From NCBI GenBank assembly GCA_025929805.1, contig JAICPP010000120.1:1-9411 (forward strand): a DNA stretch of 9,411 nucleotides, given 5' to 3'. Shown here piece by piece: positions 1 to 5,354 of the stretch (its first letter is position 1; the number at the start of each line of letters is the position of its first letter). This DNA comes from Gemmatimonadales bacterium (GTDB lineage: Bacteria; Gemmatimonadota; Gemmatimonadetes; Gemmatimonadales; GWC2-71-9). The notes under the pieces were generated by a model. The model saw nothing but the letters and a program-made list of their open reading frames with translations. It ran no database searches and was not told where the DNA came from. Made by a program: the position numbers and the translations under genes.

Positions 1-2
1 AA

Positions 3-125
3 GTGGCCAATGCCTGGGTAAGCGACGCGGCGGTCGGACTCTTGAACACGTTGGCCACTGCTTGGCCCTGGCTATCCTGGCTGACCAGCAACAAGTGGCG
101 GCGCAACTCCGCGGCGACCACGTAA
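3..125 (+). CDS. Possible 3' tail of an upstream gene (partial, unidentified)
   Basis: This frame is open from the left edge to a TAA at 123-125. It encodes about 40 residues, roughly VANAWVSDAAVGLLNTLATA followed by a Trp-rich stretch and a basic tail. Third codon positions here are strongly G/C, more so than in the overlapping frame used by the next gene between 2 and 61. That suggests the first ~100 bases may be read in this frame, either as the end of an upstream gene or as the displaced N-terminal part of the membrane protein that follows. I recognise no family. It could also be chance, since the stretch is short. Confidence 0.25.
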   Translation: MANAWVSDAAVGLLNTLATAWPWLSWLTSNKWRRNSAATT

Positions 126-1114
126 AGACCTGGCTGTTGCACGCTGGCGTGGGTGTGATAGTCGTGGGCTTCTGGTTCTGGCTGCCGCCGCTCCAGGCGG
201 TGGGCTGGCTGCTGCTCTTCCTGGCCATAGGGTGCGTCTCCTGGAACCTGCTGCCGCACCGCCGTCGGATGACCCAGGGCCGTCGCGCGGCAACCTATGT
301 CTCTGGAGCGCACGCGATGCTCGGCTTTGCGCTTCTGCTGGCGGGTGCCCGTATCGGTGAGTCGCTAGGCTGGTGGACGTTCGACCGCCTCGGCACCATC
401 GCGGCGCACTTTCATCTCGCCGCCTTCGGCTTCGCCGGGCTCACGGCCGTCGGCGTCGGTGGCCGGATGCTGCCGATGTTCCTGGTCTCGGGAACCGGAC
501 CGGAGTGGCCGATGCGAGTCATCGGGCCGGTTGCGGGCACAGCATTGATCGTGCTGGCCGGTGGCCTGCTCGCCCGCTACACGCCGGCGGTTTGGCTCGG
601 CGCGCTACTCGGGACCGGTGCCGCAGCGCTCTTCGTGTCATCGGTTGCAGGATACTTTCGACGCCGGTTAGTCCGAGTGCTGGAACCGGCCTTCGGCCAC
701 GTGCTGGCCGGCTTTGCCTCACTGGTGCTGGGGCTGGGGGTGGGACTGGTTCAGCTGGTTACGCCCGGCGTGTCGCTCCGTGGTTGGGTCGTATATGCCG
801 AGCTGATCCTGCTAGGCTGGCTCATCGTCTTCATCACCGGGATCTGGTACCGCCTCTTCGCCTTCCTCATCTGGCTGCACTTCTATCGCGGGGGTGGGAC
901 GGTTCCGGTGCGTACGCCCGCGGAGCTGGTACACCGGGGCACGGCGTGGATGACGCTGGGCCTGCTTGTGGCGGGCGTGATGTTCATGGTGACCGGGACC
1001 GCGCTGACGTCGGTTACGATGGCCCGCGCCGGAGCAGTCGGTGTCCTGGGAGCCAGCATGGTGATCACTGCTCAATACTTGCGCATCTATATCATGCGGG
1101 GCGCCGCGGCCTGA
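62..1114 (+). CDS. Multi-pass membrane protein, heme-copper-oxidase-subunit-I/NnrS-like hypothetical (5' end uncertain)
   Basis: This is an integral membrane protein with about nine or ten predicted hydrophobic segments (near residues 29-45, 48-64, 78-97, 115-140, 152-171, 176-197, 211-234, 241-270, 293-313 and 319-340). The HxH in AHFHLAAFGF (His116, His118), with His84 and His213 in other helices, recalls the His-rich transmembrane helices of NnrS and cytochrome-oxidase-subunit-I-like proteins, so a heme or metal role is possible but unproven. From memory, relatives carry further N-terminal helices, so the gene may begin before the window or be truncated. The frame is open to the left edge. 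TTG62 is the first plausible start, GTG95 and GTG149 are alternatives, and none has a clear Shine-Dalgarno. It ends 22 bp from the converging ArsR gene. Function unknown. Confidence 0.6.
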   Translation: MALAILADQQQVAAQLRGDHVKTWLLHAGVGVIVVGFWFWLPPLQAVGWLLLFLAIGCVSWNLLPHRRRMTQGRRAATYVSGAHAMLGFALLLAGARIGESLGWWTFDRLGTIAAHFHLAAFGFAGLTAVGVGGRMLPMFLVSGTGPEWPMRVIGPVAGTALIVLAGGLLARYTPAVWLGALLGTGAAALFVSSVAGYFRRRLVRVLEPAFGHVLAGFASLVLGLGVGLVQLVTPGVSLRGWVVYAELILLGWLIVFITGIWYRLFAFLIWLHFYRGGGTVPVRTPAELVHRGTAWMTLGLLVAGVMFMVTGTALTSVTMARAGAVGVLGASMVITAQYLRIYIMRGAAA

Positions 1115-1129
1115 TTGGCTCCGCCGCGG
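1104..1129. other. GC-rich hairpin between convergent genes
   Basis: CCGCGGC (1104-1110) and GCCGCGG (1123-1129) form a perfect 7-bp stem with a 12-nt loop, across the stop codon of the membrane-protein gene and just beyond the ArsR stop. Its position between convergent genes suits a bidirectional transcription-end structure. No T-run follows on either strand, so it is not a canonical intrinsic terminator, and GC-rich DNA makes such stems by chance. Confidence 0.25.
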
Positions 1130-1136
1130 GCGTCCG

Positions 1137-1496
1137 CTACCCCCGGGCGAGTTGCCGTTGCCGCTCGCGCGTCGATAGCTCCAGGCTGCTGCAGACCAGC
1201 TCGCACAACTGAAATACGGTCTCGTCCGCGAGATGATAGTAGGCGAAGAGACCCTCCTTGCGCCGGGCGACCAAGTTGTGGGTGAGGAGAAGCTGGAGAT
1301 GCTTGGAGACATTGGCCTGGCTCAAATTCGTCAGGTCGGCCAATTCGCCCACCGAACGTTCGCCGGCCATGAGGGTTTGTAACAGCTGCAGACGCACGGG
1401 CTCGGCCAGCACCTTGAACCGGTTGGCCACCAGCGTCAGTTGTCCCGCCGACAATTGCCGCTTCGGCCCCTTTCTGGATTGGCCGTTCGCGCTCAT
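1137..1496 (-). CDS. ArsR/SmtB-family winged-helix repressor (probable sulfur-responsive operon regulator)
   Basis: A 119-residue dimeric winged-helix repressor of the ArsR family. The N-terminal helix region contains ANRFKVLAEPVRLQLLQTL (24-42). The recognition helix is around LSQANVSKHLQLL (58-70), followed by the beta-wing RRKEGLFAYYHLAD (78-91) and a C-terminal dimerisation helix. The only cysteines are Cys98 and Cys102 in LCELVC. The sulfide/persulfide sensors SqrR and BigR use one Cys in an early helix and one in the last helix. Here the early position is Gln (LLQTL), so any dithiol switch would lie wholly within the C-terminal helix. The ATG overlaps the stop of the dioxygenase gene (ATGA), so the gene is the last of the sulfur operon and translationally coupled. 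The likely target is the inverted repeat at 4371-4422. Family is certain; the signal is inferred from the neighbours. Confidence 0.92.
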   Translation of the reverse strand: MSANGQSRKGPKRQLSAGQLTLVANRFKVLAEPVRLQLLQTLMAGERSVGELADLTNLSQANVSKHLQLLLTHNLVARRKEGLFAYYHLADETVFQLCELVCSSLELSTRERQRQLARG

Positions 1497-2932
1497 CTGG
1501 CGGCACCGGTAGGAGCCCCGGTCTCCGTCGGCTTGCCGGAGTTGGACCAGGCCTTGAATCCGCCCGCCAGGTTCACGGCGCCGACACCGTGCGCCTGGAG
1601 CACACTTGCCGCGATGGCCGAGCGCCCGCCTCCCTGGCAGTGGACGACCAGCGGGCGGCCGGTCGGCAGTTCCCCCAGCCGTTCCTCCAGGTGACCCAGC
1701 GGAACATGCACCGCCCCCGGCACATGGCCGCTCTCCCACTCGCTGGCGCCGCGCACGTCCAGTACGTGGACCCGATCAGACTCCATGGCTGACGCGAGCT
1801 CATCGACCGTCATCTGAGGCGTGGATGCCAGCGGGCGACCCGTGGCGCTCCAGAATTCCAGGGCCTGACGTTGGAAGTACCCGCCGATCTGGTCCAGGCC
1901 GATCAGCGCGAGATTCAACACGGCTTCATCGAGCCGGTCCTCGTCATCGACCAGCAGGTAAAACTCCCGATCGTAGGGCAGCAACCACCCGGCCCAGGTG
2001 CTGAACGAGCGGTTGAGCGGGAGGTTGATGGTTCCGGGGATGTGCCCACCGGCAAATGCCTCGGCCGACCTGATGTCGATGATCACCGCGTCTTGCTCGA
2101 CGAGGTTTGAGATGCTGTCAGGAGGCAAGTGCGCCGGACGCCGGATACCGCCGAGGATGCGCGGCCCTTTCTTGTTGACCAGCTTCATTTTCGCAAAGTA
2201 GCGGGGCGGCTCAGGTTGGCCTGCAAGTACCCGGTGGACGAAATCGTCCTCATTCATCTCCTCCAGGGCCCAGTTGGCAATGCGCTCGTAACCGACAGTC
2301 GACTGCGGCACTGCGCCCAGTGATTTGCCACAGGCGGACCCCGCACCGTGGCCGGGCCAGATCTGCACGTAATCGGGGAGCTGCTTGAAACGCTGGAGCG
2401 AACGGTAAAGCGTTCGCGCACCGGCTTCCATCGTCCCGACGATCTTGGCCGCCTTCTCCAGCAGGTCTGGCCGCCCGACGTCTCCTACGAAGACGAAGTC
2501 GCCGGTGAACACCCCGATGGGACGGTCGGTAGCAGCCGTATCGGTAATCAAGAAGGACAGGTGCTCCGGCGTATGACCCGGCGTGTGCATCGTCTCGAGC
2601 CGGATATTACCAACCATGAATCGGTCGCCATCCTTGAGCAGCACGGCCCCGTCCTGGCCGGCATAGTCGTAGTTCCACTCCGCGCCCCCTTCGTCCGAGA
2701 GGTAGAGGGTGGCCCCGGCACGCGCGGCGAGCTCGCGCGCTCCCGAGACGAAATCGGCATGGATGTGAGTTTCGGTGACGTGCGTGATCCGCAGGTTCTC
2801 CGACTCTGCCGCACGGATATACTGCTCGATGTCGCGATTGGGGTCGACCACCACCGCCTCACCAGTGGCAGCGCAGCCTACCAGGTAGCTCGCCTGGGCT
2901 AGCTTGGTGTCGTAGAGTCGCTTGAGCAGCAT
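1493..2932 (-). CDS. CstB-type persulfide dioxygenase-rhodanese fusion (MBL fold + two rhodanese domains)
   Basis: A 479-residue cytoplasmic enzyme. Residues 1-~260 are an ETHE1-like metallo-beta-lactamase-fold persulfide dioxygenase with THIHADF (His56, His58, Asp60), TPGHT (His120), TGDFVF (Asp145) and PGHG (His195). These match the mononuclear-iron set of ETHE1 enzymes. Cys201 lies in GSACGK. Residues ~283-362 are a rhodanese domain with no catalytic Cys (LLVDDED at the loop), a pseudo-rhodanese. Residues ~375-470 are an active-type rhodanese with CQGGGRS (Cys432). This order is that of Staphylococcus CstB, which oxidises low-molecular-weight persulfides and yields thiosulfate. ATG2932 is chosen because it has AGGAGA 4 nt upstream and matches the family N-terminus ([19 protein letters not shown]). 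It overlaps the permease gene by 34 nt and the ArsR gene by 4 nt. Domain calls are firm; the exact product is inferred from the family. Confidence 0.93.
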   Translation of the reverse strand: MLLKRLYDTKLAQASYLVGCAATGEAVVVDPNRDIEQYIRAAESENLRITHVTETHIHADFVSGARELAARAGATLYLSDEGGAEWNYDYAGQDGAVLLKDGDRFMVGNIRLETMHTPGHTPEHLSFLITDTAATDRPIGVFTGDFVFVGDVGRPDLLEKAAKIVGTMEAGARTLYRSLQRFKQLPDYVQIWPGHGAGSACGKSLGAVPQSTVGYERIANWALEEMNEDDFVHRVLAGQPEPPRYFAKMKLVNKKGPRILGGIRRPAHLPPDSISNLVEQDAVIIDIRSAEAFAGGHIPGTINLPLNRSFSTWAGWLLPYDREFYLLVDDEDRLDEAVLNLALIGLDQIGGYFQRQALEFWSATGRPLASTPQMTVDELASAMESDRVHVLDVRGASEWESGHVPGAVHVPLGHLEERLGELPTGRPLVVHCQGGGRSAIAASVLQAHGVGAVNLAGGFKAWSNSGKPTETGAPTGAAR

Positions 2933-3705
2933 GGGTTCTCCTGGATTAGCCCAAAAACCTCGCGGTTCTGGTAAAGCGTATAGAGACCGACGCACACGAG
3001 AAAGACGGCGAACGCCTGCCTGAGTTGTGCCGGTGCCGCGAATCGCACAAGTGCCGTACCGGCAGCAATGCCGCCGATTGCGACCGCGGTGAAGGCTGCG
3101 ATGAAATCCCAGGGCACTGCTACCCGGTCGAGGTAACCGGCGAATCCGGCGGCTGAGTTCAGGGCAATCACCACAAGCGAGGTGCCTACCGCCTGTTTCA
3201 TCGGCACCCGCGCGAGCAGTACCAAGGCCGGCACGATAAGAAAGCCGCCGCCGATACCCACGAGCCCGGTGAGGGCGCCCACGGTGAGTGCAACCGTCAG
3301 GAGGGCAAGGAGCGCAGGGCGGGCGTTGGGCTCCACCGCATGACCGTCACGGATTTCACCGCGGAACATCGAGCCAGCTGCCCCGAGCATCACCACCGCC
3401 AGAATAGCGAGCTGAATCGCTCCGCTGAGCAGGCTGGCTAGCCGAGCGCCCACGAAAGCCCCCGCCATGGTCCCCAGGCCGAAGAGCATCGCGGTCTTGG
3501 GCCGTACGTTCCCAGCCCGCCAGTGTCCCAGCGCCCCGACCAGACTGGTTACACCCACGATCGCCAGGCTCATCGCTATCGCCGGCTTCGCTTCGAAACC
3601 AAGTGCGTAAACCAGAATTGGGACCGTGAGGATGGATCCGCCGCCGCCCAGTAAACCGAGTGACAGTCCCACCAGTCCCGCGAGGACGAACGCTACGAAA
3701 TGCAT
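2899..3705 (-). CDS. TauE/SafE-family sulfite/sulfonate exporter
   Basis: A 268-residue inner-membrane permease of the TauE/SafE (DUF81) family, usually credited with moving sulfite, sulfoacetate or related anions. The two internally repeated halves are visible: [21 protein letters not shown] (near 17-37) and [19 protein letters not shown] (146-164), each with the glycine-rich turn and IxxVP motif. About eight hydrophobic segments are present. ATG3705 starts after a single base beyond the rhodanese stop (TGA, T, ATG) with no strong ribosome-binding site, implying translational coupling. An upstream ATG at 3810 would only read the other frame of the rhodanese gene. The last 10 residues ([10 protein letters not shown]) are encoded in the overlap with the dioxygenase start. 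In this operon it probably exports sulfite or thiosulfate made by the dioxygenase. Family is firm, substrate inferred. Confidence 0.92.
   Translation of the reverse strand: MHFVAFVLAGLVGLSLGLLGGGGSILTVPILVYALGFEAKPAIAMSLAIVGVTSLVGALGHWRAGNVRPKTAMLFGLGTMAGAFVGARLASLLSGAIQLAILAVVMLGAAGSMFRGEIRDGHAVEPNARPALLALLTVALTVGALTGLVGIGGGFLIVPALVLLARVPMKQAVGTSLVVIALNSAAGFAGYLDRVAVPWDFIAAFTAVAIGGIAAGTALVRFAAPAQLRQAFAVFLVCVGLYTLYQNREVFGLIQENPCCSSDSTTPS
2937..2942 (-). promoter_or_regulatory. Ribosome-binding site of the persulfide dioxygenase gene
   Basis: AGGAGA on the minus strand, four bases before ATG2932. It lies inside the permease coding region and decides the start: an earlier in-frame ATG at 2995 would add 21 residues not typical of the family. 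Confidence 0.7.
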
Positions 3706-3706
3706 A

Positions 3707-4351
3707 TCAGCCGGGTCTGCAGCAAGGCGAGCTTGACATGTTCGATGGTATTCGGCCGACCGGGACCGGCGGCGTGGCCGAAGTGAAGGCGCGAACCATC
3801 GCAGGCACATCGCAGTTGGCCGGCCGATTGTAGGACAGGCGGCTCAAGAGCAGTGCCATGCCACAGGTGTTGGTCACCCCAGCGAAGACCAGGCCACTGC
3901 CGATGAAAGCAGGCAAAAGTGCGAACCAGGGGCTCACTACCAGTGCGAGCACGCCTCCCAAAGCGGCCAGGGCACCGGCAACGATGCGGACCTGCCGCTC
4001 CAGCGAGAGACGCTGGGGACCCCGCACTACGGGTTGACCGGCGGCCACCCAGCCATTTAGGCCACCATCGAGCACATGCAGGTTGGCCATGCCGCTTCGC
4101 CGAAGTGATTCCTCGGCAACGCGAGCTCGCTGACCCGACTGACAGACCAGAATGACTGGATCCCGGACGCTGCGAACCTCGCGGGCGTGCTCAGAGAGTG
4201 TATTCAACGGCACATTGTAGGCACCGGGAATGTGGGCTGTCTCATATTCCCCTGGCGTGCGGACGTCGAGCAGGCGGGTGGCTGGGTCCATGGCCAGGGC
4301 ACTGGCGACCCGGGCCGGGCTCAACAGGGGAGGCAAAGCGGTGAGCGGCAT
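3707..4351 (-). CDS. Membrane-anchored rhodanese (rhodanese domain + DUF2892, YgaP-like)
   Basis: A 214-residue sulfurtransferase tied to the inner membrane. Residues ~8-110 form a rhodanese domain with LLDVRTPGEYETAHIPGA (27-44) and the active loop LVCQSGQRA, in which Cys70 would carry the persulfide. Residues ~116-175 are the DUF2892 module, two transmembrane helices around NTCGMALLL (Cys163), as in E. coli YgaP. A tail of about 35 residues follows, with Cys180 and a vicinal Cys210-Cys211 (SSSPCCRPG) near the end. That tail is longer than I expect for YgaP. ATG4351 has AAGGAG seven bases upstream. It is the first gene of the operon, directly downstream of the promoter and putative operator at 4371-4430. 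Likely role: receiving or passing sulfane sulfur at the membrane next to the TauE permease. Confidence 0.92.
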   Translation of the reverse strand: MPLTALPPLLSPARVASALAMDPATRLLDVRTPGEYETAHIPGAYNVPLNTLSEHAREVRSVRDPVILVCQSGQRARVAEESLRRSGMANLHVLDGGLNGWVAAGQPVVRGPQRLSLERQVRIVAGALAALGGVLALVVSPWFALLPAFIGSGLVFAGVTNTCGMALLLSRLSYNRPANCDVPAMVRAFTSATPPVPVGRIPSNMSSSPCCRPG

Positions 4352-4358
4352 GTTCCTA

Positions 4359-4364
4359 CTCCTT
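4359..4364 (-). promoter_or_regulatory. Ribosome-binding site of the sulfur operon
   Basis: AAGGAG on the minus strand, seven bases before ATG4351. It is a strong Shine-Dalgarno sequence and supports this start for the rhodanese gene. Confidence 0.8.
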
Positions 4365-4370
4365 ATGGCG

Positions 4371-4422
4371 CCACGTTATGCGTTGCTATTCAACTATCCA
4401 CGAATATAGTTGAATAACGTGG
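4371..4422. promoter_or_regulatory. Nested inverted-repeat operator, probably bound by the operon's ArsR protein
   Basis: A perfect 11-bp inverted repeat, TATTCAACTAT (4387-4397) and ATAGTTGAATA (4406-4416), is separated by 8 bp. Outside it is a second pair, CCACGTTAT (4371-4379) and ATAACGTGG (4414-4422), whose right arm overlaps the inner right arm by 3 bp. The reverse complement of the right side (4406-4422) equals the left side (4371-4397) once 10 bases are removed from the left. The inner repeat covers the -10 element and expected transcription start of the sulfur operon, which suits repression. AT-rich TTCAA/TTGAA palindromes are common for ArsR-family operators. The link to the encoded ArsR protein is inference. 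Confidence 0.7.
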
Positions 4423-4430
4423 TTTGTAAA
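4403..4430 (-). promoter_or_regulatory. Sigma70-like promoter of the sulfur operon
   Basis: On the minus strand, TTTACA (4425-4430) is followed after 16 bases by TATATT (4403-4408). Each matches the sigma70 consensus at five of six positions. Transcription would start near 4396, about 45 bases before ATG4351. The -10 element and spacer lie inside the inverted repeat at 4371-4422, so repressor binding would block polymerase. Confidence 0.65.
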
Positions 4431-4488
4431 GATGGCCCAAGCGATGGGTCCGGTGGGGCGGTGACATATGAATCGCGGCATTCGCTCG

Positions 4489-5265
4489 TCAGGGCGTACT
4501 GACCAACTCCCAACGTCCATAGACGGTGACCTTGACCGGGATCATAGGCTCAACCACTTCGGTAGGCGCACCACCGCCCTGACCGCCGCGGACCGTCATA
4601 CTGGATATACCGTAAGGCTCCTGATACGCGCCGGACTGGGTATTCAACGATAGGGTGCGGCCGAGTTTGGCGCCGATGGCCTCAGCCATGGCTGTCGCCT
4701 GCCGGCGCGCTCGAGCGGTGGCCTCCTTGAGCGCTTCTTCCCGAGCGGCGTCGGTCTTTGTCGCGCTGAAGTGCACCCCGGAGATTTGGGTGATGCCGAG
4801 CTCCATTGCGGCGTCGATGGCGGGACCAACCTTCTCGAGATCACTGGTGCGGATCTCCACAGCATCGTGGGCCCGATAGGCGGTGTCCTGCTGAGTGAGA
4901 GTAGGTCCGGGTGTGCCCGGAGGAGGCGAGACGTAGCGGGTCGGCCCCGGCAAGGTCTCGATTCGTCCTCTCCACCAATACCAGCGGCTGCTGGTGCTGA
5001 GCGAGTCACGGGGAATGCCGAGCGCCTGGAGCTTTCGGCGCAGACTGTCGGCCCGCGCGGCCAGGCGCTTTCCGGCCTCCCGCGGGCTCGCTCCCACCGC
5101 TGAAAACTCCAGGGTGACCTTTGCGTGATCGGGCCGCACGGCGCGCTGCGCGCTGGCCTCGGTGCGGATCTCTGGGGCTGTCGGCTCCCGTGGACGATCC
5201 TGGGCAAGGACTGGATGCACCAATGCAATCACGAAACAACCGGAGAGGGCAAGGCACCTATACAT
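4489..5265 (-). CDS. SIMPL (DUF541) domain protein, exported
   Basis: A 258-residue protein with a Sec-type signal peptide: MYRC, a hydrophobic core (LSGCFVIALVHPVLA) and likely cleavage after Ala21. The mature part is a SIMPL/DUF541 domain (about 30-258) with the usual opening pattern of a conserved Arg/Pro-Asp start and strand (RPDHAKVTLEFSAVG), a long helix of Arg/Ala/Leu-rich turns (REAGKRLAARADSLRRKLQALGI), and the late ARARRQATAMAEAIGAKLG helix before LSLNTQSG. Relatives are periplasmic or cell-surface proteins of poorly known biochemical function. Some are linked to oxidative-stress tolerance or outer-membrane assemblies. ATG5265 has AGGAG five bases upstream (5271-5275). It ends 137 bp before the sulfur operon, whose own promoter sits in the gap, so the two are probably separate units. 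Family call is firm, function unknown. Confidence 0.88.
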   Translation of the reverse strand: MYRCLALSGCFVIALVHPVLAQDRPREPTAPEIRTEASAQRAVRPDHAKVTLEFSAVGASPREAGKRLAARADSLRRKLQALGIPRDSLSTSSRWYWWRGRIETLPGPTRYVSPPPGTPGPTLTQQDTAYRAHDAVEIRTSDLEKVGPAIDAAMELGITQISGVHFSATKTDAAREEALKEATARARRQATAMAEAIGAKLGRTLSLNTQSGAYQEPYGISSMTVRGGQGGGAPTEVVEPMIPVKVTVYGRWELVSTP

Positions 5266-5270
5266 CGGGG

Positions 5271-5275
5271 CTCCT
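5271..5275 (-). promoter_or_regulatory. Ribosome-binding site of the SIMPL gene
   Basis: AGGAG on the minus strand, five bases before ATG5265, supporting that start and its signal peptide. Confidence 0.7.
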
Positions 5276-5354
5276 GGCGGAGAGAGGCTAAGCCAAGTCT
5301 CGGATGTTCCATCCCGATGCTGAACTGAAGGTGCCGCTGCACTATCCTTTCAGC

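Noticed and set aside
812..1312. Long minus-strand open frame across the membrane-protein 3' end and the ArsR gene
   Set aside because: Its peptide is Arg/Pro/Ser-rich with no recognisable domain and crosses two well-supported genes. It is a GC-rich shadow frame.
4388..4405. A SqrR-type ATTC-N8-GAAT site
   Set aside because: ATTC (4388-4391) and GAAT (4402-4405) are present, but the spacing is 10, not the 8 I recall for SqrR. The perfect longer inverted repeat explains the sequence better.
4434..4450. Hairpin GGCCCA/TGGGTC as a terminator for the SIMPL gene
   Set aside because: The stem is about four to six pairs with a wobble or mismatch, the following T-run is only three bases, and it sits just upstream of the sulfur operon -35. 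Too weak to call.
4468..4653. Small plus-strand frame starting at an ATG in the intergenic region
   Set aside because: It runs antisense into the SIMPL gene, lacks a ribosome-binding site and has no recognisable features.
5266..5354. Promoters for the divergent SIMPL and polymerase genes
   Set aside because: I searched both strands for -35/-10 pairs and found only three- or four-of-six matches, such as TATCCT near 5344, not good enough to report.
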